Counted from the stretch's first letter, positions 25,031 to 34,144 are shown. The stretch is 42,908 bases of DNA from Paracoccaceae bacterium (GCA_947371955.1 CANBRQ010000014.1:1-42908); one strand, 5' to 3'. Notes: a model not told the origin generated them from the letters alone. Numbers and translations are program-made.

Positions 25031-26494
25031 ATGACTGTCAAGATGTTGAAAGGTATGGCGCTTGGGGCGATTCTCGCGACATCAGCAGCAGAGGCGCAAA
25101 GCCTCAAGCAGATCGGCGGCCCGGCCAGCGCCCCTCCGGCCGGATTTCAGGGCCAGCAGTTTGTGGACAGCCGAGGCTGCCTGTTCCTGCGGGCCGGTTA
25201 TGGCTCGGGCGTGAATTGGGTGGCGCGGGTGGACCGCAAGCACAAGCCGATCTGCAATATGGTCCCCACGGGCAGCGCTGCGGCTCAGGCTGCGGTGGCA
25301 GCCGACATGGCACCCGATCCGCAAGCCGTGACCCAGGCGCCAGCGGCAACCACGATGGCTGCGGCCCAGCCGGCACCTGTCGTGCGGCCTGCCGTTGTCG
25401 CGCAACAAGCGCCGGTCAGGCAGGTTGCCGCGCCCAGCCCGGGTCCGAAGCCCACTCTGGTCTCTCGCCCGGTGGAGCAACCGGCCAATCCAGCCCCGAC
25501 GCAGCAGGTTACCTTGACCTATCAGGCCCCGACCGTTCAGGTCGCAGCCGTAGCACCCGTCGTGCGGGCTCCTGTCGTGCAGGTGCCGACCGTTCAGACC
25601 CGCAGCGCGGCAGCGTCAAGCTATCAGGGGTCTGCCGTCGCAACCTCAGTCGCGGGCGTGCAATGCTATAGCTCCGCCCCGGTGCTGGAGCGCGTGAGCG
25701 TCTCCGGTGGGACGGCACTGGTCTGCACGCGCGGCGATGGCTCAGCCACCGGGTGGCTGCCGCCGATGGGAAGCGGTGGGGCGCAGGTGCAGGTGGCGGC
25801 TCCGGTGCGGACCTATGCGACAGCGCCAGCCGTGGCCCAGGTACAAGCGCCAGCGGTGGCCCTTGTGCCGATGCAGATGGTTTCCGTTCAGGCAGCGCCC
25901 ATGCAGGTCTATGCGCCGCAGCAGCCGATGGCTGCGCGCAGCCACGCCCTGCCCAAGCCGCCGAAAGGCTGGGTCTATGCCTGGAAAGACGACCGGCTGA
26001 ACCCCTTGCGCGGTGCGGGCACGGTGCAGGGTCAGGTGCAGCAGGATCAGGTCTGGCAGCGTACCATTCCCATGGTGCTGCTGACCGACCCGCCGCCGCA
26101 GACCGCCTTCCAGCGCGCCTTCGGTCTGCGCCCTGCAGCGGCCACCCAAGTCTACGCGACGGTTTCGACAAGTGTTTCGACGATGTCGGCCAGCCCTGCC
26201 GCCAAACCCGTCAGCCGCAAGGCCGCGCCGGTGGTGGAGGTTTCCGCCGCGCCGGCCCCCAAGGCCGGGGGCGGGACGCTGATCCAGGTCGGCTGCTTTG
26301 CCGATGCTTCGAACGCGCAGGCCGTTGTGGCGCGGCTTTCGTCGCTTGGCTTGCCGGTTTCGACGGCCCACACCACGCGCAAGGGCAAGACATTGCGGGT
26401 CGTCTACGCCGGTCCGTTCAGCAGCGGACCTGAAGCATCGTCTGGTCTGGCAACGGTGCACGGCGCTGGCTACGGCGATGCCTTCCTGCGCTAA
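25031..26494 (+). CDS. SPOR domain protein, exported
   Basis: Protein of 487 residues with a signal peptide (KMLKGMALGAILATSAAEA). A short folded N-terminal part (FVDSRGCLFLRAGYGSGVNW to ICNM) with two Cys is followed by a long low-complexity Ala/Pro/Val/Gln-rich stretch (about 90-400), interrupted by a second cysteine-containing piece VQCYSSAPVLERVSVSGGTA. The C-terminal SPOR domain (about residues 410-487) reads GGTLIQVGCFADASNAQAVV to HGAGYGDAFLR and would bind denuded peptidoglycan, typically at the division site. An in-frame ATG at 24998 is possible, but 25031 sits at the start of the signal peptide. The exact role is unknown; cell-envelope or septal function is inferred from SPOR. Confidence 0.85.
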   Translation: MTVKMLKGMALGAILATSAAEAQSLKQIGGPASAPPAGFQGQQFVDSRGCLFLRAGYGSGVNWVARVDRKHKPICNMVPTGSAAAQAAVAADMAPDPQAVTQAPAATTMAAAQPAPVVRPAVVAQQAPVRQVAAPSPGPKPTLVSRPVEQPANPAPTQQVTLTYQAPTVQVAAVAPVVRAPVVQVPTVQTRSAAASSYQGSAVATSVAGVQCYSSAPVLERVSVSGGTALVCTRGDGSATGWLPPMGSGGAQVQVAAPVRTYATAPAVAQVQAPAVALVPMQMVSVQAAPMQVYAPQQPMAARSHALPKPPKGWVYAWKDDRLNPLRGAGTVQGQVQQDQVWQRTIPMVLLTDPPPQTAFQRAFGLRPAAATQVYATVSTSVSTMSASPAAKPVSRKAAPVVEVSAAPAPKAGGGTLIQVGCFADASNAQAVVARLSSLGLPVSTAHTTRKGKTLRVVYAGPFSSGPEASSGLATVHGAGYGDAFLR

Positions 26495-26544
26495 GCCCTG
26501 GCGTAACCAACGGTCTTTCAAGCAGAACCACGCGAGCAGCAAAC

Positions 26545-26575
26545 TCCCCGGGCAAAGTCCCGGGGATTCTTTCAT
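26545..26575 (+). terminator. Intrinsic terminator after the SPOR gene
   Basis: An 8-bp stem TCCCCGGG / CCCGGGGA (26545-26552 and 26559-26566) with loop CAAAGT, followed by TTCTTTC, lies 50 bases after the SPOR gene stop. The convergent gene ends at 26572, so it may serve both directions. Confidence 0.65.
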
Positions 26576-27603
26576 CCCGCACAGATGCTTTGCAGGCTGA
26601 TCCAGTCATTGTCCGGCAGGATGGCTGACGGCGAGGTGCCCTTGAAGGGGTCCGCCTCGATCAGGCCAAGCGTGGTTTCTCCACTGGGGTCAACCGCATG
26701 GGCATATGCGGTGGAGGAGAGGCCGACCTGCTTGAACTTCTCCAACAGACGCTCGTCGTCAAGCGCTTGCGGTTTGGCTGCCAACAGGCCTTCGGCATAG
26801 CCATCGACAGACCCGTCCGGCAAATGGCCGGTGGTCAGCAGACGCACGGTCGCGGTCAACCCGGCATGGCGCAGGATCGGCAGGACCGGGTCGCTGACCT
26901 GACCCCGCAGAATGGCGGCGAGGATATAGCCCGCGACAGGCTCGGGATCTTGCAGGTTTTCCAGCAGCTTGCCCGACACCAGCACGATGCCGCCGGGCAG
27001 CGCTATCGCATCCGCCACCCCGTCGCGGACCACGTCAATCTCTCCCACACCTTGACCGGACAGCTTTTGGGCCAAAGCGGCCGCCCCGCGCTGGCCCAGA
27101 ACCCCAACACAGGGCGAGCCTGTCAGCCGGGCCGCATCTTGCAACGCCAGCTTGCCGATCTGGATGCGCGTGGCGGTCGGCAGGACCGAGGCGGTGTGGC
27201 GGATCATCGCCTCGGGCAACCAAAGGAAGCCGAAAACGCCCGCCAAGGCGACCGCCAGAACGACGGTTGCCCCCCGCACGCGGCCCGGACGCGGACGGCG
27301 GCGGATCAGCGTGGTGCGCACCGTTTCAAGCGCTGCGATCATGTCGGGGTCATCAACCTCGACCGTTTCGGAAGGCGTGCCGTCATCCAGCCGGCCGGGC
27401 GTGTAAAGTGCCGGCATTTCGCCGGGATTGACCCGTTCGACCGAGGGCAAAGACCAATGCGACAACGCCATTTCCGTGCGGGGATCGGCCAGAACAAGGG
27501 TCGTGTCGCGCAGGTTCACCACGACTTCGCGCAGTTGAGAGGCGGCTGTCAACCGCCACAGCCCCGTACATTCCAGCCGTTGGTATTTGGTCAGCGCTGT
27601 CAT
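26572..27603 (-). CDS. Membrane protein with a degenerate M48-peptidase-like domain
   Basis: Protein of 343 residues. The N-terminal ~110 residues are soluble (RLECTGLWRLTAASQLREVV), followed by basic RRRPRPGRVRG and one transmembrane segment TVVLAVALAGVFGFLWLPEA at about 112-131. The C-terminal domain (about 140-343) resembles the oligomeric M48 peptidases: LPGGIVLVSGKLLENLQDPE corresponds to the family's LPGG..V..GLL, but the zinc motif HExxH expected next is replaced by AILRG in GYILAAILRGQ. The protein is therefore probably a non-catalytic M48 relative, perhaps a regulator or scaffold at the membrane; the relationship is inferred by eye. It is convergent with the SPOR gene and divergent from the DMT transporter. 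Confidence 0.7.
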   Translation of the reverse strand: MTALTKYQRLECTGLWRLTAASQLREVVVNLRDTTLVLADPRTEMALSHWSLPSVERVNPGEMPALYTPGRLDDGTPSETVEVDDPDMIAALETVRTTLIRRRPRPGRVRGATVVLAVALAGVFGFLWLPEAMIRHTASVLPTATRIQIGKLALQDAARLTGSPCVGVLGQRGAAALAQKLSGQGVGEIDVVRDGVADAIALPGGIVLVSGKLLENLQDPEPVAGYILAAILRGQVSDPVLPILRHAGLTATVRLLTTGHLPDGSVDGYAEGLLAAKPQALDDERLLEKFKQVGLSSTAYAHAVDPSGETTLGLIEADPFKGTSPSAILPDNDWISLQSICAG

Positions 27604-27781
27604 CGGGCCTTCAGGTCTGCTGTCTGCGAAATGACCTTAGCGGAGGACCCACCCCGCCACAATCCGCCGCAACCAGACCGGCAACAGGCTGCCATATCGG
27701 CAAACCACCGGCACAGAGTCGCATTCAGACGCGCAAAGCCCGGAATTCGCAGGCCCTTTGGACAAAATGGCGGAGACCAAG

Positions 27782-28723
27782 ATGACCGGTGGGCAGGCAA
27801 CAGGTGACAGGACTTTGGCTGCGGCGGGGATGATCCTGATCTATGCCGCCATCATCGGCTTCACCGACAATTTCGTTCGGGTCATCGCCTCGGAGGCGGG
27901 GCTGTGGCAGTTTCATGCGACGCGGACGGTGATGGCCGTGGGGCTGCTGGTGCTGCTGGCACGGCCGCTGCACCTGCGGCTTGGAGCGCGCAACCTTCGG
28001 GCGGTGCTGGCGCGGTCTGCCATTCATGGCTGTGCGATGGTGATCTACTTCGGCGCGCTGGCCTTCCTGCCGGTGGCGCTGGTGGCGGCGGGGCTTTTCA
28101 CCTCGCCGATATTCGTCCTTTTGATTGAACGGTTTGCCTATGGCGCCCAGATCGGCCCCTTCCGGGTCATGGCCGTGCTTCTGGGCTTTGTCGGGGTGAT
28201 CCTTGTGCTGGGGCCAGAGGCGATGCAGGGCGCATCGCTGCCCGCGCTGCTGCCGGTGCTGGCAGGGGCACTTTATGCCTTGGGCAACATCGCCACACGT
28301 CGCTGGTGCCACGAGGAAAGTGCCGAGACGCTGCTCGCCGGCTTCTTTTTGGCACTTGGGCTGGCCGGCGCGCTTGGCATGGTGGTTCTGGCGCTGGCCC
28401 CGGTGCCGGTGCCCAGCGGCACGGCGGGCTTCCTGATGCGCGGCCCAGTCTGGCCGACGCAAGGCTTCTGGTTCTGGACCTTCATTCAGGCGGCAGGCTC
28501 TTTGCTTGGGGTGGGCCTGATGGTGCGGGCCTATCAGGTGGCGGATGCGACGCGGGTGTCTGTCTTCGAATATGCCATCCTGCCCGCCTCTGCCGCCTGG
28601 TCCTGGCTGATCTGGGGCGAGGTTCTGACCCCCATGGCCGTCGCCGGCATGGCGATGATCGTCGCTGCCGGAATCATGATCGCCCTTAGCGCTAAGGATG
28701 CGGGGCTTGCAAAACCAACTTGA
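27782..28723 (+). CDS. DMT/EamA family transporter
   Basis: Inner-membrane protein of 313 residues with about ten hydrophobic helices arranged as two EamA repeats; examples are AAAGMILIYAAIIGFTDNFV, VMAVLLGFVGVILVLGP and MAVAGMAMIVAAGIMIALSA. The family includes exporters of metabolites and amino acids and some importers; no substrate can be assigned. ATG 27782 is chosen for GGAG six bases upstream; TTG 27758 and ATG 27767 are in-frame alternatives. Unlike the EamA copy at 4362-5197, this one is intact, and the two differ in sequence. Confidence 0.88.
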   Translation: MTGGQATGDRTLAAAGMILIYAAIIGFTDNFVRVIASEAGLWQFHATRTVMAVGLLVLLARPLHLRLGARNLRAVLARSAIHGCAMVIYFGALAFLPVALVAAGLFTSPIFVLLIERFAYGAQIGPFRVMAVLLGFVGVILVLGPEAMQGASLPALLPVLAGALYALGNIATRRWCHEESAETLLAGFFLALGLAGALGMVVLALAPVPVPSGTAGFLMRGPVWPTQGFWFWTFIQAAGSLLGVGLMVRAYQVADATRVSVFEYAILPASAAWSWLIWGEVLTPMAVAGMAMIVAAGIMIALSAKDAGLAKPT

Positions 28724-28907
28724 CGCGGCCCCACCAAAGCCTTTCCTGAATTGACAGAATTGCGCTGGAGAGTTTGATGCACGTCCCCATTGATGATGCC
28801 GGACGTCTGGCCATCCTGAACTATTAGGACCGGACCGAGCATGCGCTGTTAGAGTTCAAGAAACTGACCAGACAGAAAGACCTTCCAAAACCGGGACTTA
28901 AGGGCAT

Positions 28908-30201
28908 ATGAACTTGATGCGCGCGGCAGGCGTTCTTAGGAAGACAGCGGCCATGCTGGCGGCGGCGTCTCAGGCGCGGAAGAACCTCCGTGATCCTATC
29001 GCCAAGACCGACACGCTTGATCTGCATCGGCGGCCGATGGGCCAGACGATGGTGGAAATGGGCCGCTCGGGCTTTGCCTCGAACGAGAAGCAGCGGCATC
29101 TGCCGCCGCAGAGCCCCGGTTCCGATCCGCAGCAAACGGCTGCGCTTGGCGAAGGCGCGTAGCCTGATCGGGCCGCTGTTCACCCCCATCAACCGCTTTC
29201 TGTAAGGTCTGGCCAGTCCAGAGCCTGCCGACCTCGGCCTGATCGGCCCGCTGCATATCACCGACCAAAGTGGGGATGCCGAAACGGAATTGAAGCACAC
29301 GGTATTGACCATGCTGTCACGGACGGCCGAATTGGCGAAGGCTTCGAGGCTTGCCGTGTCATTGATCCCGGATTTCCTGTTCGCCTCAATGAAGCGCCGT
29401 TCCAAATACATCTTCAGTTTCCACGCGGCAGGTGAATTCCCCGGCTTCGTGCATTTCCGCACGGCGAACCTTCCGGATTATATGATTATCGACGAGGGCG
29501 GCTATTCGGGCCGGTCGGGGATGCCTGACCGCAGCCTGTCGAGCCTGGATTTGCCGCCCTTGGACGAGGCCGAAGCGATTTGCGACCAGCTTTACCATGA
29601 TGTTGTCCTTGGGAATGTCTCGAACGATGCGCAGCCAGCCACAACTGCTGCTGCGGTGCCGTTGCCCAAACGCGATGTCTTCGTCCGCAGGCAGGGCCCC
29701 CTGAACGATGCGCCGGGTTTGGTGCGGTTTGGGCCGAAAGCCGTACTACAACTTGTGATCGAGCGCTTCCGGGCAGCAGATATTGCGGTCAGGGTCAAGA
29801 TGCACCCCAAGGTGACCAGCCCGAACCCGATCATCTGGCTGATCGGTCAGGCGGATTTCGGGTCGGTCATCATGCGCGAGGACAGCATCCACACGCTGGC
29901 CGCCGGGCCTGAGGCGATCATGAAGACCAATTCCTGCGTCGGCTCCGAGGTGATGATGCAGAAGAATCCGATTTATGGCTTTGGGGCCGGCGCTTACGAT
30001 TCGATCGTGCAGCACATTGCGACCCGGGCGCGATTCCGTGGGTTTACAACGCCAATGCTGCCCGCCATGGCGCCCAGTTAATTGTTGCGCTTCATCGTCT
30101 GTAACCGTGCGACCGATCTGGTCAATCGGGCCGAGCCCGACCGGATGGATCAGAACTTGAAACACCGGGTGATCGACCCGATTCTGAAAGCGCGGGCTTA
30201 A
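28908..30201 (+). pseudogene. Decayed capsule-polysaccharide-synthesis-like gene
   Basis: A reading frame broken several times. The first part (from ATG 28908, MNLMRAAGVLRKTAAMLAA) shifts frame around 29090-29130; the second frame then has an in-frame TAA at 29203-29205, runs open from about 29206 to a second in-frame TAA at 30079-30081, and continues as RFIVCNRATDLVNRAEPDRM to a final TAA at 30199-30201 that abuts tdk. The long central part, with YIFSFHAAGEFPG, a PPLDEAEAICDQLYH segment and VKMHPKV, IWLIGQADFGSV, then IMKTNSCVGSEVMMQKNPIY, resembles capsule biosynthesis proteins of the KpsS/LipB type (HxLL... TxNSSxGxEA...GKP). The upstream stretch 28724-28907 contains a further possible remnant (short frame from ATG 28778 to TAG) that I cannot identify. 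Family call is moderate, pseudogene status firmer. Confidence 0.6.
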
Positions 30202-30779
30202 GCCTCGCCCACCGCTTCGCGCCAATGCCTGCGGCAGAGGCTGACATAGGTTTCATTGCCACCGATCTGCACCTGCTCGCCCTGACGGAGCGCCGTGCCG
30301 TCGGGACCGCGACGGATGACCATGGTGGCCTTCTTGCCGCAGAAGCAGATCGTGCGGACCTCGCGCATTTCATCCGCCCAGGCCAGAAGGGCGGCGGAAC
30401 CGGGAAAGAGGTTGCCCTGAAAATCGACCCGCAGCCCGTAGCACATGACCGGCACGCCCAGATCATCGACGGCGCAGGCCAGTTGCCAGACCTGTTCCTT
30501 GGACAGAAACTGCGCCTCGTCAATGAAGACGCAGGCCACTTTTCCCTTTGCAAACCGTGACTTGAGCTTATCGAACAGGTTTTCACCGGGGCCAAAGGTA
30601 TCCGCTGGTTCGCCGATGCCGATGCGGCTGGCAATCCGCCCCTCTCCGGCGCGGTTGTCGAACTGGGCGGTGATCAGATAGGTCGCCATCCCGCCCTCGC
30701 GGTAGTTGTGCGAGGCTTGCAGAAGCAGGGTGGATTTCCCGGCATTCATCGTCGAGTAGTGAAAGTACAATTTGGCCAT
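30198..30779 (-). CDS. tdk: Thymidine kinase
   Basis: Type II thymidine kinase of 193 residues that makes dTMP from thymidine and ATP. Visible are the P-loop STMNAGKSTLLLQ, the Walker B/catalytic CVFIDEAQFLS, LGVPVMCYGLRVDFQGNLFP, and zinc ligands in TICFCGKKA and a C-terminal LCRRHW. Length matches E. coli Tdk (205). It ends convergent with the decayed capsule-type gene, sharing bases with its final stop. It complements the cdd-deoA-deoB-add-upp salvage operon 5 kb away, without being in that operon. Confidence 0.96.
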   Translation of the reverse strand: MAKLYFHYSTMNAGKSTLLLQASHNYREGGMATYLITAQFDNRAGEGRIASRIGIGEPADTFGPGENLFDKLKSRFAKGKVACVFIDEAQFLSKEQVWQLACAVDDLGVPVMCYGLRVDFQGNLFPGSAALLAWADEMREVRTICFCGKKATMVIRRGPDGTALRQGEQVQIGGNETYVSLCRRHWREAVGEA

Positions 30780-31013
30780 TGGGGTGATTTACCCAAAGCC
30801 CGGTCCTTTCGCAAGAAGCGCCAGCTTGGGAAGACGGGCCCGCCGAGGCTGGTTTGCGAGACTTAAGCCCGGCGGACCCCCACCCAAACTGGCCTTTCGG
30901 CCAGCACTCACAAAGCCCCCTACATCGGGACTTCTTTATACATGACAAAGTCTTGCCATGAGATTAATGGGAAAAACGGAGGGATTTTCCCTCAGGCAAA
31001 GCGGTTTGGAACG

Positions 31014-31466
31014 ATGTCGCTGGAAACATATCTGAAAAAGCACACCGAGACTTTGGTGAAGGATGTCGGGATTGAAGCCGCGTGCGAATTGACCGGAAAA
31101 TCGAAGGCGACGCTGGGGCGGTATTATTCCGAAGCCGAAGAGCATGATGACCGTTTCATGCCGATTGACGTGGTGGCCCAGCTTGAAGCCGCCTCGGGCT
31201 TTCCGCATGTCACGGCGGCGCTGGCGGATTTGCGTGGGATTACATTGTCTTACGATGGCACCAAGCGGAATGCCGGCACGGGTGGCGTCAATCATGACGT
31301 GGTGGCACTGGCGCAGCGCTTTGCGCAACTGATGTCGGAATACAATCAGGCAATTGGCGACGGAAAGATCTCGATCAACGAAGCCAAGAAGATGCTGCGC
31401 GAGACGCTGGCCATTCAGGAAGTGATTCTGGAGATGAAGCTTAATCTGGAGCAGGAGGTTAGCTAG
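31014..31466 (+). CDS. Small HTH-like conserved hypothetical protein
   Basis: Protein of 150 residues, mostly helical. The segment VGIEAACELTGKSKATLGRYYSE (about residues 18-40) fits a helix-turn-helix seen in alphaproteobacterial proteins of the phage-regulatory-CII-like type; the C-terminus (NEAKKMLRETLAIQEVILEM) looks like a coiled-coil. No other phage gene lies nearby. ATG 31014 matches the start of the conserved part but has a poor ribosome site (GGA three bases away); an in-frame ATG at 30942 also exists. A DNA-binding role is an inference from the HTH alone. Confidence 0.65.
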   Translation: MSLETYLKKHTETLVKDVGIEAACELTGKSKATLGRYYSEAEEHDDRFMPIDVVAQLEAASGFPHVTAALADLRGITLSYDGTKRNAGTGGVNHDVVALAQRFAQLMSEYNQAIGDGKISINEAKKMLRETLAIQEVILEMKLNLEQEVS

Positions 31467-31489
31467 GGGCCAGGTCTTCAGCAAGAGGC

Positions 31490-31505
31490 CGGGGCTTTCG
31501 CCCCG
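31490..31505. terminator. GC hairpin between convergent genes
   Basis: CGGGGC / GCCCCG pairs around TTTC between the small HTH-like gene and the DEAD-box gene stop. There is no T-run on either strand, so it is a weak, possibly bidirectional terminator. Confidence 0.4.
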
Positions 31506-31516
31506 ACCCTGTTGAT

Positions 31517-32845
31517 TTAACGCGTCTTTTGCCGAGCGGGCGACTGGACGCCGCCGGTCTTGGAGGCAGTGCGGACCGGTTTGGCCACGGCCGGACCGGT
31601 CGGGCGCTGGCCCGGCTTGCCCTGGCCCTGCGGGCGCTGGCCCATCGGCTTGCCACCCGGACGACCGCCACGGCCACCTTGCGGCGGCTTCGGCGCTGCG
31701 GCTTGTTCCGAGACGGACCATGGCGCGCCGCCGATGACGGGGATCACCTTTTTCAGCAGCTTTTCAACGGCTTGCAACTCACCCATTTCCGCCGGTGCAC
31801 AGAAGGCGATGGCGTTGCCCTCGGCCCCGGCGCGCGCGGTGCGGCCGATGCGGTGGACGTAGTTTTCCGGCACGTTGGGCATGTCGTAGTTGTAGACATG
31901 GCGGACGCCGGGAATGTCGATGCCACGGGCGGCGACGTCGGTTGCTACCAGCACGTCAAGGCTGCCTTCGCGGAACTCGGTCAGGGTGCGGTCGCGGTGG
32001 TTCTGGCTTTTGTTGCCGTGGATCGACGAGGCCTTGAAGCCCCAGGCCACCAGCAATTTGTAAAGCTTTTCAGCCCCATGCTTGGTGCGGCCGAAGACCA
32101 GGGCCTGCTCGCCCGGGTGTTTCAGCAGGTAGGATTCCAGCAGTTTGGCCTTGTCGCCGTTCGGGATGTAGTGGACCCCTTGCACGATCTTTTCCACGGG
32201 CTTGCCGGGGGGCGCGACTTGGACGCGGACGGGATTGCGCAGGTAGGTCTGGCTGATTTCCTCGATGTCATTGGGCATCGTGGCGGAGAACAGCATGGTC
32301 TGGCGATGCTGCGGGATGTATTTGGCGATCTTGCGCAGCGAATGGATGAAGCCCATGTCGAGCATGTGGTCAGCCTCGTCCAGCACCAGATAGCCGCAGG
32401 ATTCCAGCGTCACCGCGCCACGTTCCAAGAGGTCGATCAGGCGGCCGGGGGTGGCGACCAGCACGTCAGAGCCCTTCAACAGGCGGTCGGCTTGACGGTT
32501 GATCGAGGCGCCGCCGACGACCATGGTCACCTTGACGGCGGTGCCCTTGGTGAAAGTCATAAAGTTTTCAGCGATTTGCGCGACGAGTTCGCGCGTCGGG
32601 GCCAGCACCAGAGCCCGCACATGGCGCGGTGCCGGGGGGTGGCCGATATCCAGGAGGCGGTGCAACAGCGGCAGGCCGAAGGCGGCGGTTTTGCCGGTGC
32701 CGGTCTGGGCCAGACCCATCAGGTCCGAGCCCTTCATGATATGCGGGATCGCCTGCGCCTGAATGGGCGTCGGCGTCGTCATGTTGGTCAGCTCAAGCGC
32801 TTTGAGGATTTTCGGCGAAAGGCCGAGGTCTGCGAAAGTGGTCAT
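31517..32845 (-). CDS. DEAD-box RNA helicase, RhlE-like
   Basis: ATP-dependent RNA helicase of 442 residues. Motifs in order: Q motif TTPTPIQAQAIPHIM, Walker A AQTGTGKTAAFGLP, PTRELVAQI, VATPGRLIDLL, VLDEADHMLDMGF, the SAT motif (FSATMP), VFGRTKHGAEKL, LVATDVAARGIDIPGV and HRIGRTARAGAEG. The tail (from about 385) is Gly/Arg/Pro/Gln-rich, as in RhlE-type proteins that bind structured RNA. ATG 32845 gives a start three residues before the conserved FADLGLS; ATG 32863 is an alternative. The 359 bases upstream hold no gene. Such helicases are often induced by cold; no direct evidence of that here. Confidence 0.9.
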   Translation of the reverse strand: MTTFADLGLSPKILKALELTNMTTPTPIQAQAIPHIMKGSDLMGLAQTGTGKTAAFGLPLLHRLLDIGHPPAPRHVRALVLAPTRELVAQIAENFMTFTKGTAVKVTMVVGGASINRQADRLLKGSDVLVATPGRLIDLLERGAVTLESCGYLVLDEADHMLDMGFIHSLRKIAKYIPQHRQTMLFSATMPNDIEEISQTYLRNPVRVQVAPPGKPVEKIVQGVHYIPNGDKAKLLESYLLKHPGEQALVFGRTKHGAEKLYKLLVAWGFKASSIHGNKSQNHRDRTLTEFREGSLDVLVATDVAARGIDIPGVRHVYNYDMPNVPENYVHRIGRTARAGAEGNAIAFCAPAEMGELQAVEKLLKKVIPVIGGAPWSVSEQAAAPKPPQGGRGGRPGGKPMGQRPQGQGKPGQRPTGPAVAKPVRTASKTGGVQSPARQKTR

Positions 32846-33204
32846 GGTTGGTCCATCAAACATAGGGACAATGCACCCTCGTCCGCGGAGGAATCCGCTG
32901 ACCGTGCACATTGCAGGTACCCCTGCGTGATGGTGGGAACCGTTACCCGGGCCTTCAGGTGCTCACGCGGCACGGGCTTCGGATCAGGGGGAGATGGGGG
33001 TGATTTGGCTAAATGTCAAGCGCCGCATTCTGCGGTGCAGAATGGTGATGCAACGCATTTGAGGCGGATTCCGGCCCGATCAAAGGTAAATGGCTGAAAA
33101 CGTTGAATTATGCTGTCTGGTTTGCGTCGGTTTCCCGTACGGCATCCGTATGGCATCTGTACCGACACGCGGGACGATGGTCCGTGGATTAACGCAACGT
33201 TCGG
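32846..33204. other. Intergenic region between nadK and the DEAD-box gene
   Basis: 359 bases without a recognisable gene. It must contain the helicase promoter and leader (minus strand). The only structured feature I see is a pair of direct repeats, GGCATCCGTA at 33141-33150 and GGCATCTGTA at 33152-33161, one helical turn apart. Confidence 0.5.
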
Positions 33205-33969
33205 TCAAGCAAACTGTTCGACGATGAGTCGTTCCTCCAGCCCGTGGCCGGGGTCGAAGAGGATGCGGTGACGCACATTTGGTTCAGAACGGATCTCGAC
33301 CGAGACAACATCGGTCACAGGGCGGGTATCCGCATCAGCCCGGACGGGGCGTTTGCCGGGATCAATCACCTCGAACCGCACGACGGCACCCTTGGGTAGC
33401 AGGGCACCCCGCCAGCGGCGCGGGCGGAAGGCGGCCACGGCGGTCAGGGCCAGCACATCGGCACCAATCGGCAGGATCGGGCCGTGGGCGGAGTAGTTGT
33501 AGGCGGTGGACCCTGCGGGGGTCGACAGCAGGCAGCCGTCGCAGACCAGTTCCGGCATCCGCTCTTTGCCATCGACCAGAATGCGCAGCTTGGCGGCCTG
33601 CGGGCCCATGCGCAGCAGCGACACTTCGTTGATCGCCAGAGCCTCTGTCACGGTGCCATCGGTGCCGACAGCGGTCATGGCGAGGGGGTTCAGCACGGCC
33701 TCTTCGGCGGCGGCGAGGCGTGCGGGCAAAGCCTCATTCGAATAGGTGTTCATCAGGAACCCCACGGTGCCACAGTTCATGCCGTAGACGGGCAGGCCGG
33801 TCCAATGCTCCTCATGGAGGGTTTGCAGCATGAAACCGTCACCGCCGAGCGCCACGATGACCGACGCCTTGTCCACCGCCGTCTGACCATAGAGCGCCGT
33901 CAGGCTGGCAAAAGCCTCTTGGGCGGCAGGCGCAGGGCTGGCGCGGAAGGCGATACGGTCAGTGGTCAT
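33205..33969 (-). CDS. nadK: NAD kinase
   Basis: Enzyme of 254 residues that phosphorylates NAD to NADP. The catalytic motif GGDGFML near residue 43, the NE/D region ALAINEVSLLR, and the C-terminal LLSTPAGSTAYNYSAHGPI are all present. Length fits alphaproteobacterial NadK (about 250). It is divergent from glyA across 228 bases. The gene stands alone; a shared promoter region with glyA is likely. Confidence 0.95.
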   Translation of the reverse strand: MTTDRIAFRASPAPAAQEAFASLTALYGQTAVDKASVIVALGGDGFMLQTLHEEHWTGLPVYGMNCGTVGFLMNTYSNEALPARLAAAEEAVLNPLAMTAVGTDGTVTEALAINEVSLLRMGPQAAKLRILVDGKERMPELVCDGCLLSTPAGSTAYNYSAHGPILPIGADVLALTAVAAFRPRRWRGALLPKGAVVRFEVIDPGKRPVRADADTRPVTDVVSVEIRSEPNVRHRILFDPGHGLEERLIVEQFA

Positions 33970-34087
33970 CGGAACAGCGCGGAGATGGTCATGGTAGGCT
34001 CCCTGATATTGCGGTCACTCTTGGCAGGCTGGGCGGAGAACTCAAGCCCCGCTCTAACCCCGGACAGTGGTTTTGCATGGGTCGATT

Positions 34088-34111
34088 AAGTTTCCTATCG
34101 GAAACTTTTTT
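34088..34111 (+). terminator. Intrinsic terminator upstream of glyA
   Basis: Perfect 8-bp stem AAGTTTCC / GGAAACTT (34088-34095 and 34100-34107) with loop TATC, running straight into six T. It reads in the plus direction 87 bases before the glyA start, although no plus-strand gene precedes it, so it may terminate a short leader or small RNA. Confidence 0.7.
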
Positions 34112-34144
34112 CGTCTGCGACCTGCAACCTGTCGCTTTCTGGCC

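Noticed and set aside
27956-27972. Sigma-54-like GG-N10-GC match (TGGCACGGCCGCTGCA)
   Set aside because: It lies inside the coding sequence of the DMT transporter with no gene start suitably placed, so it is probably chance in GC-rich DNA.
30967-30983. GGAGGG near 30977-30982 as the ribosome site of the small HTH-like protein
   Set aside because: It is about 30 bases from ATG 31014, too far for a normal Shine-Dalgarno, and the ATG at 30967 is out of frame.
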